Assembly: GCA_027627225.1 (NCBI GenBank)
Contig: CM051033.1
Span: forward strand, 13,475,058 to 13,539,057
Length of the DNA stretch: 64,000 nt
Source: Congeria kusceri
Lineage: Eukaryota > Mollusca > Bivalvia > Myida > Dreissenidae
Direction of reading: 5' to 3'
Numbering within the stretch: the stretch's first letter is position 1; each line of letters opens with the position of its first letter. A model generated the notes under the pieces. It worked only from the letters and a program-made list of their open reading frames with translations, was not told the origin of the DNA and did not search any database. Shown piece by piece: positions 34,479 to 48,627 of the stretch. The translations under genes were made by a program, and so were the position numbers.

Positions 34479-37400
34479 CTATAAACTTCTAAATAAAAGC
34501 ATCTGTTTGGTATAGGTAAAACATTTCGAAATCGCCAATTTGCCAATCTGTGATCGGGTCCGTTTAACACCAAAAACAACCGATCTACACTCAACAAAAT
34601 GTTAAAGTGTCAGACATAAAACAAAGCTAATAATGGTTTCATCAAAACTGGAAAACAAACTTGGATATGCATTTTAAAATTATATTTAAAAAAAAAAAGA
34701 AAAAAAAAAAGCAAATTAACATTTTAATCATCAATAAAAGATGAACATTTGACAAAATTATCAAAAAACTATTGTTCTATTGAATATATGACCCTGTAAT
34801 ATTATTGTGTATTTCGAGAGATTTTCGTTCCGCGGTTAATAATGTAATAAATTATTTATTCGTTTATAGTATTTTTTGTCATATAATACGGAGCCCCTAC
34901 GAAGTTTGAAATATGAACACCTATAGAAGATCTAGATTAACATGTATTTGTACTTTGTGAAAAATAAAATTAAACACCTCAAGCGAGAAAAAAGATCACC
35001 CACTTCCGGTGCGTTTCCCATGTTACTTCCGGTTTACTGGAGCGCTCGTTGGCAGATCGTATCAAGGTCAACGGTGAGTCGCAGAAAGGGGTCATCTACG
35101 GATCAAGTAAGCAGATATGTGGTTAACATTTGTTGTCCCAGGTCATTTTCAAGCGGGTAGATTTATCTTACAACGATATAACTAAAATACACGCACTTGG
35201 GTTTTACCTATTAGCACCATTTTATTCGTGAAAAATAATACCACAAAACGAAAAAGTTACTTAGAAACACTTTAATATAAATGATTATATAGTTCCAATT
35301 GCTAAAAATACTGGCTGCAGTTAACATTCGAGAACATAACCAGAAAATGCATGTCGTAACCGTTATGAATTAGCAAGTCAAACTGTGAAAAGATACTTAT
35401 CAGTTCCCGTATCCACAAAGCGCCTTACGGAAGAAAACGTAAAATTTCGTTATTTTTTAAATTCCTTATGTCTCTGGCTTTTCATGTAAAGTCTTTTTAC
35501 ATTAATTTTAAAATGTTTTTAACCAATAAATACTGCTTCAATGTTTAGCATTATGCCAATTAATTTATTAATCATTGGATTTAACACATAAAATTTGATC
35601 TAAAAATTTCACTTAAGTACAACTACAAGATAAGATTTCCTTTAGGAGCTTTGTGAATACGGACCCCTAGAGCTATGTTAATGTAACGATATATCTAATG
35701 TGTCCACTGCAAGGTAAACATTATCGACAGGCTTTGACACAATTTTCTAACTGCTAGCTTAAGAAGTCTTTAAATAAACTTTTTTAACTTGTTCGATTAA
35801 ATAACCGTTTGTTTTGACAATATCTGGATCTACTAGGTATACTGATCGAACCTTGTGGATCCATCCCGGCTGCCTCAAGTTCAGTGAGCATTTCCTCGCG
35901 ATCGATCATTACATTGGTGCCTGTGCAAAGTAAAAAAAATAAATCAATGGCGTCAGAGATAATAATCATGACGTCGGGGGTAAAATTATCAGACATTCAC
36001 AAAACCAAACCACAACAGAATATCAACGTCATGTTGTGGATTATTCGATGTATTTAATGTAGTGTGCCGTTTCACGTATGGCTTCTTGTTCCTGAAGAAA
36101 TTCTCTCAATAAACATTTTACTTGTATACTAATCAAAACTCCTAACGCAACACATGCAAAGCTCCTTTAAATACATAGGAAAACTCATGGAAATAACAAG
36201 CATGGTCACCATTCCTTTGGACACGGTGACCACTTTTGTTCTTTGCATGCCACGGAGATGCACTGCGGTACTGAATGCAAGAGGGGGACATAAAAAACAG
36301 TAATTTATGTGTGATTTTTTATTACGCCCCTTGTGCGCGTAATTGAGACATGCCTCATTGTGTACCCTGTTCGGCACAATTTTACTATCGGAACATGTTT
36401 GCATATCAGTATATCGTGTTTTGATTACTTTGTATGTTACTATCTTTGTAATGTAGTAAAGGTAGCCTGGAATATGTGATGCGTTAAGAGTTTGATAAGT
36501 ATAGATATAAATACGAATGACGTCATAATTTCACATATGGTAGATAACTGAGCAATGAATATCATTGTTCTATCTTATTTGCTTTTTGTTTCAAGGCCTA
36601 GAGAAATCATTAAAATTGGCAAGTGTTACCATAGATATAAAGTTTTTAATCAAAACTAAAAATTAAGTATTCGTTAGAAGAAAAAACTTCGGAAACTTGC
36701 ATTGGATTGCTGCGAACATAGGTCTAAATTCTTCGTCGAGTTTTTTGAAGTCGCCCTCGCCATTCATCATCATCTCCTAAAATACAAAAAAACATGAATC
36801 AAGGGTCGTATTCTAGAAACATAAGTGAAATTTTATCATTAGCTTTTAAGATCATTTTTCTTAAGCATTTTATTTCTCGTATACGTGAATTTTTGCTAAA
36901 TGTACACTAATTTTCAGCTTAATTGGATTCATTAATTTATATAACATTTCAAAAATATTACCTTACAAAAATTAGAACAAGTGAAAATACAATTTTTCTC
37001 ACTTAAAATTTTTCTGGAATAAGGCCCCAGTTTAAAAAAATTAATTTCGTTCACTGTCGGGTGTAATGTTCGATACGACTCTAGGAGAGAAAAAAGAAAA
37101 AGCGATAAAATCAAACTTAAACAGACAACAAAATGAATATTAATGTTTTAGATGAATTTCAAATTGTCAGAAACTATTTTATATGAATTTATCAATAGAA
37201 TGTATTTTAATAATTATTAAAATCAAAAAAATTAATTACTAAATTAAGTATTACATATTCTACGACAGTACTTATAAACTACATATAATATCGTCTACAC
37301 TATAGATAGACATCCAGAGTGATCAGGTGCCTATCTAAAACTGATCAAGAGCTGTTAAAACCGGTATGCCAATCAGGAATATTTTCAGAGTAGGGCCATA

Positions 37401-40400
37401 ACTTCAGTTCCTGAGGGCGAAATGGCTGATTGAAGAACTTTACTAGGTATTATGCCCCCAAAACAGTTTTATTAAGCTTGGAGAAGATCGGATGATAAAT
37501 GTTGGACCTTGGAAAGTGAAGATCTTTACTAGGTATTATGCCCCCAAAACAGTTTTATTAAGCTTGGAGAAGATCGGATGATAAATGTTGGACCTTGGAA
37601 AGAATGTAGTCTACTGACCGACCCACCGACCGACATTTGCAAACCAAAATGTACCCCGCCATATTCGACGTGTGTGGGGGAGCTGGTAATAATCATAGAC
37701 ATATCAATCGGACTATATTTTGTTAAAAAACACTCGCCCTCAGCTCCTACCGACAGACCGACTGCCATTTTGCAAACCATTATAACCAAATATAACCAGC
37801 CATCTTCGACGGGGGCTGGGAGGGGGTTTGGTGTTGGTAATAATCATATAAATATCAGACTATTTGTTGTTAAAAAACTGGCCCTCATCTCTTACCGACA
37901 GACTGACCAACATTTGCACACCAATATAACAACCCATCTTCGACGGGGTGCGGGGGAGGGGAGGGGCTGGTAAAAATCATAGAAATATCAATTGAACTAT
38001 TTGTTAAAAAACACTCGCCCTCAACTCCTCGGCCATCTTCATAACGTCTGGGCAGGAAGACTCAAGCAGCTTGATGATTTGTCCTGAAAACAAACGGTTT
38101 GAAAACTGTATAAAGAGAATGCGTTATACAGGAATATACTATTCCTGTTTACACATAATATATCATAAAAGGCGTATATAATGATAAGCGAATAAAAATC
38201 TATGTTTAATCCGAAAGCATGCATCATAAGAAAACAGACGGTTTGAAGTTTCACTTGAGGTTTTAATCATTTGCTACTGCATTTCATAAGACATCATTGC
38301 TGACAACGATGATATTATATCCCGGCACGCCGAAATATGTATCGGGTGTAAAATGCGTGTACAATGAGAATGGAATGCTGAAAACATGGTCAATTATTGT
38401 TTAAATCCACATTAATCGATTGTGTTATGGTTCATATGAACGTTTGTAGATATACAACTGTATCTTAACACAGAGGACTGTCGTGGGAAACCGGGGATTA
38501 ATGCATGTGCGTAAAGTGTCGTCTCTTATTAGCCCGCACAGGCTAATCCGGGACGACACTTTCCGCCTACAGTGGATTTATGCTGAGAGAGACCATAAAA
38601 GCGGAAAGTGTCGTTCTGGGTTGGCTTGTGCGGACTGCACAGGCTGGTAAGTCCGAGATTTCCACGTCACGCCTCACACTAAATTTTATCCTTAAAACTG
38701 CACCATCATACACACTGTATACTTACTGTCGTCATGGGTCGCCTCGTGGTAAATGGTCCAATAATGGCATTTGGCAAACAGGGACGCAACTATTTTCATA
38801 AGAAAAAATAACACACTAAAGATCTGAAGGACAACCAGTAAGATTATGAATTAAATCCTTTTTCACGTCCGAGTTTCTTTTTAAAAATATTTTTAGAACA
38901 ATCGTATACTGTCAATCTCATTAAAATCATCTCCATTCTGACGCAACCATATTATCCGCTGACTGGATCTGATGACATCGCATTAGGGGTCACGTTCAGA
39001 TGATCTTTTGTCCGGAGTCAATCGAAAGTTGCCTTCAAAATGTTCAGGTATACCTTATATATATATCGGAAGGTCACTTGAACGTGACCTGTTATACGAT
39101 GCCTTCAGATCCAAACAACGTTAGGATTTGATTTTAATGATATTGGTATACTGTATGAAAACAATGTTAATAATGATTTAAAGCGCACGAACTATTTCTT
39201 AAATGATACTTTTAAAATTCCAAACACAAGAAACCACAAATGAAATAAGAAAATAAAAAGAATATTTACAGTACGTCACACAAATAATTATAAAGTTTTT
39301 ATGGCTTATTACCATAGCTCCTGCGACTACAGCGAAAATAAACCGAACCAAAACGAAAACTTTCGTTAAGTACATGCAAACGGTAACGTAAGAGACGTAC
39401 ACGCATAAATACCTGTGGTTATCGTATAAAATCGTTCTACTTTCGAAATTCGGCCTGTTAATCCCAGTAGATTCAGAAGACAAACTTGTACAAGAAAACA
39501 GAAGATTTAAGTCAATTATATTTCAAACGTTTGAAAACTATCTACATACAAAAAAAAATATATGTTCAGTATATATTCAGCATATATTAAAAAATTACAA
39601 ACATTATCTGTACTTGAAACCTTGATACTGTAACTTACATTCCATGACAGCGTAGGGCCACCCTTTCTTGACACTTTCCTTAGACTGGAACGCAGATTTC
39701 AAAGACGTCGTCCCTGTATATAAACGATACAAAAATTGTGACATATTGCAGTCATATTTACATTTATTTTCATTTAAGCGGATGGGCCGCGTTGCTTTTC
39801 AGTTGGTTTAAACATACTTAAATAAAAATGCGTCCACAATCTGTTTATTCACTTTTTATAAACGGTTATCTAAAATTGCAAAAAATGAAAACTGCATTTA
39901 AAAATCGCAGACAAAATCTTGAACATTGGTGATGAACGGTAACTTTCTGTCGGACGCTAAACAGCGTCATGCAACCGTATATTCTTTGTAATGTTCATTT
40001 TCGTTGAAGAGTTGTTGAACTTTAAACCAAACTCACGTGTTGTAAAAGATTGTATTATAACGTACATGTAGTCGTATGAAATGACGTGGCGATTCAAAAT
40101 ATAGCATAATTGTGAAATAGTTACTCGAACGCACACACACACACTTTATTTCATGCAGTAGAATTATGTGTTTGGAAACTAGTGCAATAAGACAGACAAT
40201 TATTGCAACATCACAATGTAATTATTTACATACCGTTTGTTATCTAGGATCATATACATTATATATTTATTCGGTATATACAGATTAAGAATAGTTATTA
40301 AAACGCACTTAACTACAACCGCTCAAGTCAAGTCAAGGTCAAAAAAACATTTGTAACTCAATCCATGCATGGCATGAATACATGAGCATTACGCAGTAGT

Positions 40401-40943
40401 TAAATTTGCACACGAGGCGGGTTTATTGTGTTAGTTTTAGTTTCAATAGAGTTTGAAAACCAAGATTCACGTCACCCTTGGCTTCAAATTTCAAGGGGCC
40501 AAAACGAACATTTCAGTGTTTAAACTACTGCAGTCAGAGGAAGTGTGTTTCTGTTTATGTGTTCAATGCTCTGGCAGTCTGTGTTAATAAAGAATAAAAA
40601 CTTTTTAAAGAATTTTCAAAATAAAAACTGCCATAATTATGATAATATATATTATTTTCTAGAGTTTTTTGAAGTTGGCAAACGGAAAATAACTGCATCA
40701 AAATTATACTTGTAATAAGAGATTATTTGATCGAGTAAAAATGTGTAAATCGCCATTTTGCTTGCATCTAAAAGCAGGATTCTGCATCTATTGAAATCTC
40801 CGAAATAAAGTAAATTGATGTGTAAAAACACAGTAATATTACTGACCTGGATGATGGTGTGTTCGCTCCACCGAGTTGCCGGGAAAACAAGTGACTAATG
40901 ACGCCATGCAGAGGCCAAGAAATCCAACTATTGCGAATCTCAT
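34479..40943 (-). CDS. Secreted protein of unknown family, nine exons, unit 3 copy (open)
   Basis: Exons, minus strand: 40847-40943, 39639-39713, 38727-38789, 38013-38083, 36697-36776, 36185-36270, 35852-35920, 35038-35095, 34479-34584. All lengths match unit 2 and the frame is open for 234 codons. The protein is very close to unit 2's, with G for D in the FPGNS segment, QIIKLL for QIFKLL, DVMK for DIMK and KKLDEEF for KKLDEKF. It keeps the HEATH motif and the invariant C-terminal exons. The upstream TATA-like site is TATGAAA as in unit 2, while a CACGTG box is kept. Together with unit 2 this is the best candidate for a working copy. Expression and exact splice sites are unproven. Confidence 0.6.
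37431..37602. repeat. 86 bp tandem duplication private to unit 3
   Basis: TGAAGA...TTTACTAGGTATTATGCCCCC through GGACCTTGGAAAG occurs at 37431-37516 and again at 37517-37602 with almost no difference. Units 1 and 2 have one copy. It lies in intron 4 of the secreted-protein gene. Confidence 0.9.
37602..38039. repeat. ~140 bp tandem repeat in intron 4 (unit 3)
   Basis: Collinear copy with a few internal deletions. It directly follows the private 86 bp duplication at 37431-37602. Confidence 0.7.
38472..38657. mobile_element. MITE-like palindromic element in intron 3 (unit 3)
   Basis: Same element and length as unit 2, so it was inherited with the duplication rather than inserted separately. 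Confidence 0.65.
38904..39153. mobile_element. MITE with inverted repeats in intron 2 (unit 3)
   Basis: Orthologous copy; one right-arm base differs (TTAATGATATTGG). Confidence 0.7.
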
Positions 40944-41478
40944 GTTGAACAATGATAATTGCAAACTGCCAGTCAGACTTTTAAATATTGCAACGACTGA
41001 CTTTATTACTGCCGTGGCTCTGTTTCATACGAAGATTTGAAATTTCCTCGTCACGTGGTATGTTTTTAAAATGAGGCCCTTCCGAGTACGAGCAACGGCT
41101 AAATGTTATTTAAACAGGTTGATTTTATAGTCGATTTAAATTTAGCTGATAATGAGGGGATGAACAATTTACTGCAAATATGAGAAATAGTGAACTTTTC
41201 TGTGAATGATTAAGCTGCAGTCGGCTGTATTTAAAAATCTGATTTACGTTTAACTATTCGTCCATGTTTGCAACGATTCACACTTTTTTTACTGACTGTA
41301 ACTGAATCAGTATTAACATCATCATCATCCAAACAACAACAAAAACAACATTTATTTGACAATATGCTTACAAAAAACTAGCCTACAGTTTATTTACATA
41401 ACTAAAAGGCATGTGACATTATAAAAACAAACAACCACATTAAAAAGGTATCAATCAAGATATATAACTAATTTACAG

Positions 41479-41577
41479 TTGTTTGTCGGCTAATAAACAA
41501 CGATTTGGAGTTCTGATGCGTCGGAATTAAACCACAAGGGCGTTAGCCCAAGTGGTTAAATATACAGCATCGAACGA
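41479..41577. repeat. Foldback element, right arm truncated (unit 3)
   Basis: Same truncation point as unit 1, so the deletion is shared by descent or exchange. Confidence 0.75.
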
Positions 41578-41602
41578 CAATAAAACTAATATTTATTATT
41601 TT

Positions 41603-42439
41603 AGTGTACACAAAGTCGCCCTCTACATTTACAGTTTTTGCATTGTTTTGACCTATTAGGGTATTTTCCTTCACAAGGAACACTCTTTGCTCATGCATGT
41701 CCTTAACATTGACACTTTCATCCTTTTCATTAACTTTGTTACTTAATCTTTGTATGGAGGACTGGGTGGGGGCTATTATATTAGCGTTGCTAAGAATTCT
41801 GCGCACACCGGTATTGCTGACTGGTGTTGTGCAGAGTCCAAGCTGAAGGCCTATGTTTACTTTTGCGGCACGCCTACCACGACCTTGTTTTACAATCAAC
41901 CTCCTCGTAAAGACTGCGATACTTGCTAATGTATGAACACTTTGTACATTTTAGCCGCTCACGCCAACCCAACCTAGACCCCACCTAATGGAGGTAGCGG
42001 CATTAAAATTTAAATCGCCATCACAGTTTGATTTAATTTCAGTATGTTCTTTAAATGCAGTGTTGAAAAGAACCTGGACCTCAGCCTGAGCCATCCACTT
42101 ATTGGTATACAAGTCTGGATGTAGTTACGAGTCATTAAAACTACTGTACTCGTCAACTACATTAGTGGCATTGGGACGGGGCCGTAACGTTGACACAGTC
42201 GTGTCCGCACCATCGGTATCTTTGAAGGTTAGTACATTGTTATTGTCATGTATTCTACTATCGAATGACTTCTTTTCCAATCTCACATACTTCTTATCAT
42301 CAACAGTTGGAAAAGAAAGAATTTTACCCTTGTTGGGACTCCCGAGCCCATTCTTGAACAAACTTTTTCGCAAGTGAGCTCGACGCGTTGAAGCCGGCAT
42401 AGCGACTAGACTTATCACAATTAAAAGATAGTAAACCAT
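41603..42439 (-). pseudogene. Mutator-like transposase domain fragment (copy d)
   Basis: Carries the same in-frame stop after SSFNDS (about 42125) and the same 5 bp insertion as copy c. The downstream frame (41543-41899) holds the GRGRRAAKVN, LQLGLC and LSNKVNEK blocks. Near the N-terminus it reads LRKSLFKNGLG, a variant shared with copy e. Confidence 0.8.
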
Positions 42440-43851
42440 TATATATGTACACTAATTATATCTAACTTACACTAGTAATCACAATAATGAGTAAACATGC
42501 ACAGAAAACCTTTTTATTTCCACAGATTACACAGCACTGAGTACTGTATACAGACTGAAGGTTGCTGGAGACTGGCCTAGAAGGAATTCACATCTCACCC
42601 ACAGGTTCAGGTGTGACAAAAGACTATTAATTAGTACCTGGCATTGACATGTTTTGTTTATTGTGTGTCAGGAGGTACAGTCTGTTGAATGTTATGTAAA
42701 CAAACCCTTTTCTTGGGTCAAATGGCATCTGAAATGCTACTTTTATATGGATTTTACCGCCAAAAATGCAGATTTTATTTTTTTAGCTCAAAAACAGCTT
42801 GAAAACCTGTTGTGTAACATTTAAAATGCTAATGAAGATTTTTTTTCACTTTTGATATTATATATTACATCTGCTATGCCTATTAAAATCCAAAGTTATG
42901 CTTAATTCTGATTTAAAATAATGTTTTCCAAGATGTACCTAAGTACATGTTTTCTGTCTAAATTCTTGTCTCGAAATGCCTTTATATGTGGTATATTTCA
43001 TTATTATTTTTTTCCAATAAATCCTTAAACCAGTGTGATAGGACTTCAGGTTCTTTCTCGAAATAGATCAGATTTATGAAAAATGAGTTTTTTTTTCAAA
43101 TTTGAAAGGGTTGGGTTCTCTTCAAGGTCAAATTACCCCAAACAGGAAGTCACATCCTCTGGGCTGTCAGTTAGATAATAAACACATATGGTTCAGTGTA
43201 TAATGCATTCGATTTTTAAAATACAGTTTAAATGATATGTTTTGGTATCAATTTAAAGGTATATATATCAGAAATAAGAAAAAAGGTGGTTTTTTGGCAC
43301 TACTTTGTTCTTAGTGGTTCCCAGCTTCATAGCTTTGGCCCATGTATTCATGCACAAAATGGCAGCCTCCATGCCCGTCAAAACCGGTGTGTTTATTCTA
43401 AGGTAAATATTTTGAGTTACAACACATATAATTTTTTGACATTCATTTTTGTCAAAAGGATATGGCGTTATGTTTCCAACAATGTATGGTGATATATTGA
43501 AAAGTATCTTGGTCATGGTGAAAATTGAGATCAAACATTGTATATTTTATATGTAACAATGAAGGAATTTATTTGCGCATGCGTAACCTTGACGTGTATT
43601 AACAGCCAGTCAGCGAGTGTATTATATGGAATGTTGACTATCGCATATTAACAGGGGATATTCCCAATGTCATATTACACGACCTGTAAACACTGGCATG
43701 TAAATTGAAAATGCAAATTGAGCCAATGCAACTAGGAAGCTCAGAACATGAAATTATTTAAAACGTAAACAAAGTAAAGAAGTATGTCTGGAATTTTCCA
43801 AATTGGATCATTTTTTCCATTCACCTCCGAGAAGAAAAGGAGCCAATTTTT

Positions 43852-44870
43852 AGCTCACCTGAGCACAAAGTGCTAATGGTGAGCTTATGTGATCGCCCGT
43901 TGTCCGTCGTCCGTGCGTGTGTGCGTGCGTGCGTTCGTCCGTCGTCAACCTTGTATTCAAATAACAACTCCTCCTAAGCCACTTGGCAGATTTTCACCAA
44001 ACTTCACAGGAATGATCATTGGGTGACCAACTTTCAAAGTTGTTCCTATCGTTACGGCTCTGGGATCAAAACTGGCCACGCCCACGGGGTCACATGATTT
44101 ATATAGAATTAAATAGCAAAATGACTTTAAAAATCTCCGGCTCAGAGGTTTCTTATTTGGTATGTAACGCTGTATAGTGATCTTCTTCAAAGACTGTTCA
44201 AATTATGCCCCTGGGGTCAAAACTGGCCACGCCCCGGGGGTCACATGGTTTATATAAATTAAAATAGGAAAATGTCTTTAAAAATCATCTCCTCTGAAAC
44301 CTCAAGGCCCAGAGGTTTCGTATTTGGTATGTAACATCCTATAGTGGTCCTCTACAAAGACTGTTCAAATTATGCCCCATGGGTCAAAACTGACTACACG
44401 CCAGGGGTCACATGGTTTATATAGCCTTAAATAGCGAAATGACTTTAAAATTCTTCTCCTTTGAAACCGCAAGGCCTAGAGGTTTCATGTTTGGTATATA
44501 GTGGTCCTCTACAAATACTGTTCAAATTATGCCCCTGGGGTCAAAACAACTGGTCACGCCCGGGGGATCACATGGTTTATATAGACTTAAATAACAAAAT
44601 GATTTTAAAAATATTCTTCTCAGAAACGACAAGGCCCACAGCTTTCCAATATTTGGTACGTAACATTGCATAGTGGTCCTCTACAAAGATTGTTTAAATT
44701 ATGACCCTGGGGTCAAATATGGCCACACCCCGAGGGGTCACATGGTTTATATAGACTTAAATTGAAAAAGGAGTTTTAAAATCTTTACCTGAAACCGCAA
44801 GGCCCAGAGGTTTGTTCAAGATTGTTCAACTTATGCCCCTGGGATCAGAATAAGCCACGCCTCATGGATG
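43852..44870. repeat. Bivalve-type dispersed repeat, ~160 bp monomers (unit 4)
   Basis: Collinear copy. It shares private changes with unit 5, such as CTCATGGATG at its end. Confidence 0.85.
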
Positions 44871-45143
44871 CACATTTCAATTGGGTTACGTTGGGGATTT
44901 CTATTTAACTAGCAGATGCAATGTTAGGATTTATTCATTCGGGGCTACTGGCGGGAAATTTTCACAACATTTGATTGGATGTTGAGAAAGGTCAAAAGTT
45001 GGGTTAAATAGCTTCGCCGCAAAATAAGACATTGATTGGCATATTTTTGTTTCACGCGAGATCTCTGGAATTAATAATTCAATAAAATGTCTATGTAGTG
45101 CATCCATACAAAGAGGACAGGCGCATATAGCCTGGTCGTTCCG

Positions 45144-45535
45144 GTCTTGCTTGTCTGGACCATAACTTACTTGGCCATAGATGGAGGGATTTTAGAATTA
45201 CTTAGCACTAATGTTTGCCACAATGAGATGGTGTGTAGCGCTCATGAATATGGTCCGCAAGTTAAAAGTCAAGGTCCTAGACGTCAAATGTCAAAATTGG
45301 CACTTTGATTGTCCGTGCTATATATTGCCATGGATTTTGTAACTTCTTGCTTGTCCAGACCATAACTTGGCCATGGATTGATGCATTTTCAAATTACTTT
45401 GCACAATTGTTTGCATAAATTAAATGACATGTCATGCGCATAGATCAAGAATGTAGATCAGAGGTCAAGGTCATATTTAAAGGTCAATGTCGAAATTGGC
45501 TTTTTGCTTGTCCGGGCTTATAATGTAGCCCAAAC
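45144..45535. repeat. Dispersed CTTGTC-type repeat (unit 4)
   Basis: Collinear full-length copy. Confidence 0.75.
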
Positions 45536-48284
45536 TCTTCTCAATGGTTACTTCCCCATGGGTACTCTTCACAGTTACAACTGCCACCACCAGTTAAAAA
45601 TACAAATTTGGAAATCTTCAGGGGAGACAATTATGAGGAGATTGAAGATTTATTTTTTACAAAATTTTAATTTCGACATTGATAATTTATAGCAATGACA
45701 CAGACATGTTGCGTTATTGATCCAGGTATATATATATTACGAGTTAAATTGAAAAACAAAAATAAAAAATAAAAAAATAGACATAATAACGCAAGGATTC
45801 TACGTTGTCGAACCAGTACCATTACTTTAACGCACCGTTATTGTGACTTATTTCTCTTTAACAGTATTTTTTCTTCTGTTAAAATATGCAATGTGCAAGG
45901 TGGACACTTGGTTGAAATGATTATTCCCTGACAGCTTGTCTCCTTGGTATTGTAATGTATCCCGAACCCAAATTTCTTGACACATTCGAATGTTCAGCAG
46001 ATCAAAGACAAGCGCATAGTCAGCTTCAGCTTTTGTCGAAATCGCGAATGCATTCTGTATTTATTACGGGTGTCTAGCCTTTAAATGGAATTTACTTTCT
46101 TAGAAGTTGCATGACCTATATAAATTGAATTGGATAAAATTGTAAAGCGTGTGTAAGGCGTTAAAAGTTCACGACCATGACTTCAAGTCAGAAAGGCCGC
46201 GTAGTTAGCGCGACAAATTTTTTTATCCCGGCTTTCGTAGATTCTAGTCCCCGCAAATGCAAAGCTTTTTATTTATTTTTCTTTATATATGTTTTGGTTA
46301 GTACAACTGGTTTAGTTTTAGCAGTTAAAGACAGTAAATAACATCTTTCAAAGATTCGACAATCTGTGAACCAGTCCTTGTTGATATATTTAACTGAGTT
46401 TGATATACGGTCCTTCTCTAGCGACTGCTACAGAAGGTTTCTAAAGGAACCTATTCACAGATTAGAAAATTGAAAAGTTGTTGACACGTATTCCAAAAAC
46501 TAAAAAATATACACTACTCAGAAATATTTTTGAATAACGTGTCGTTAATGAATTGTCATCAGTTGAAATGGACGAAATTATAAAGCAATTGTAACGTACA
46601 TGTTTGAATAGAATACTACTGTAATTTTTATGATCATTTTAAAGTCGCATGTATCAAATAGTGTTGAACACACAACAGTGTATGATAAACCGACAGACTG
46701 ATTACCGGTAGTTAAGTGAAGGCGCCACTTTTTCTTTCTTATACTTATATTTTTGCAATTAAAATTGGAACTTCTTTTAACTATGCTCCGTTCTAAATCG
46801 GAATTTCCTTTTCCACTTCATTTTCCGTTGTTTATGGGTAGTTTAACAACGATAATTTTGTTCTTTGTCTATAGAAAAAGTAGCGGGTATTATGTTAATA
46901 TTTTCGTTCAGCCTTGGCAGCTTCCACGTTTCTCAGCCTCGCATGATCAACTTGATCTTTATCCAACACTCACATGATATTCTCTATAGATAATAGCATT
47001 ACGTTTTACAAACCTCTATTCCATTAGTATGTAGAACGTTATAAAATACCTAGCCGTCTTCGTAGTTTTTGTGTTTTTGTTTGTATACTAGTTTAGGAGT
47101 AATTACTTCACAACATCAAGGTTTATGTGAACGAATAATAAGTGTGTGAAATCAACCCTCGTAAGATAGTGGACACACACATTGAAAAGTAATGCATAAA
47201 TTGCTTAAGAAACCGATTACTGATTGCAATGAGATTACTTGCGAATTTAATTCAAATTATGTAAGTGCACTTTATAGAGCACTTTTTAGCGCAAAATGCT
47301 CAGTACGAATCAATGTTGATAGCAACCTATGGCAGGTGGAACATACTATTATTTTCATTTAGTGTTTATTAGTGGGAATGTTTAATTACATTACACTTGT
47401 ATAAAAAAAAATGTTATTTCTAAATGCTTTACTATGTTTTTTTGGCCTTGACCGGAAACCTATGGACCTTATTCATTCACGAAATACGCCGTCTTGTCGA
47501 GTTTAAATCCATCCTGCCATGGCTAAATTCAACCTCCGCGCAGAGATTTAATTGTGTCCCTAGCATAGCTCAATTTTAAATCCTGTCGGCCACGTGACCA
47601 TAGACAAACACTTGGCGCAAAATAAAATCGTGGACAAGCACATGATAAAAACATGCTACGCAGTAATTGGGCACAAATATGTGTGCACGATTCTACAATT
47701 ATACGCATATAAATGTTTAACGATGCATTATCTCAAAATCAGGAAGGTACGAAATGATCTTTATTAACAAGTAGATTATATTACTTATATAACAGGAACG
47801 ATGTTTACAAATTATTTGTAAATTGTAAACACACTAATAAATTCGGGTCACTATCGCATTTTTTAAAATGTTAAACACTTTAGTTTAATTCATTATTTGG
47901 CTTTATTTTATTGTAATCTATATTTACTTATTATTATACATTAATTTCGTACTACGAATACTTTGAAGCATACTGCATCTTTAAAAAAAAATACATAACT
48001 AAGTAAAATGAATAAATGTATGTTTTGCATTTATTTTATTTCCAATAACATAAAACAATTCATTAACTGTTGCAATAACAATGTAGGGGGAGCGAATGCA
48101 GGTTGATGTTACGAACAGTATTCGGGACGATGTCTCCGCGCTAACCCCTCCAAGGCAGGAACCACCACCGAAAAAATCGTCGCTGAAATAAGCATACTCT
48201 GTAAAAAGAATGTTGGCATATTTTAACGGACATCAAGGGTCTTATTCACAAATGTTTGAATTTACAAAAACATGACATAAATGT

Positions 48285-48390
48285 CTATAAACTTCTAAAT
48301 AAAAGCATCTGTTTGGTATAGGTAAAACATTTCGAAATCGCCAATTTGCCAATCTGGGATCGGGTCCGTTTAACACCAAAAACAACCGAT
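48285..48390 (-). pseudogene. Secreted-protein gene remnant: exon 9 only (unit 4)
   Basis: Terminal exon with acceptor GTAG before 48390 and stop TAG at 48285-48287. It encodes SVVFGVKRTRSQIGKLAISK and a short tail. Exons 1-8 were removed by the deletion whose junction is at about 48552, so the exon is orphaned. It has one synonymous change (TCA to TCC, Ser) and a 2 bp expansion in the acceptor tract relative to the long units. Confidence 0.6.
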
Positions 48391-48552
48391 CTACACACTC
48401 AACAAAATGTTAAAGTGTCAGACATAAAACAAAGCTAATAATGGTTTCATCAAAACTGGAAAACAAACTTGGATATGCATTTTAAAATTATATTTAAAAA
48501 AATAAAGAAAAAAACAAAAGTAAATTAACAATTTAATCATCAATAAAAGATG

Positions 48553-48623
48553 ACTACCACTACCACTTCTACTGCTACTACTACCACTACCACTACCACT
48601 ACCACTACTACTTCTACTACTTT
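48553..48623. repeat. Microsatellite at the deletion junction (unit 4)
   Basis: ACTACC-type triplets start directly after AAAAGATG of the unit's left half; the matching tract in unit 2 begins near 27330. This marks the join of the ~7.8 kb deletion. Confidence 0.9.
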
Positions 48624-48627
48624 GCCG

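Larger units (their letters stand above)
28616..42347. repeat. Tandem array unit 3 (13.73 kb)
   Basis: Third period. It has the same deletion as unit 1 between the foldback right arm and the Mutator-like fragment, but shares the 222 bp intron-1 segment with unit 2. Private changes are an 86 bp tandem duplication at 37431-37602 and loss of about 80-105 bp inside the dispersed repeat near 31552. The stretches 28690-29630, 29760-30130, 32460-34470 and 41060-41470 show no recognisable gene. Confidence 0.95.
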
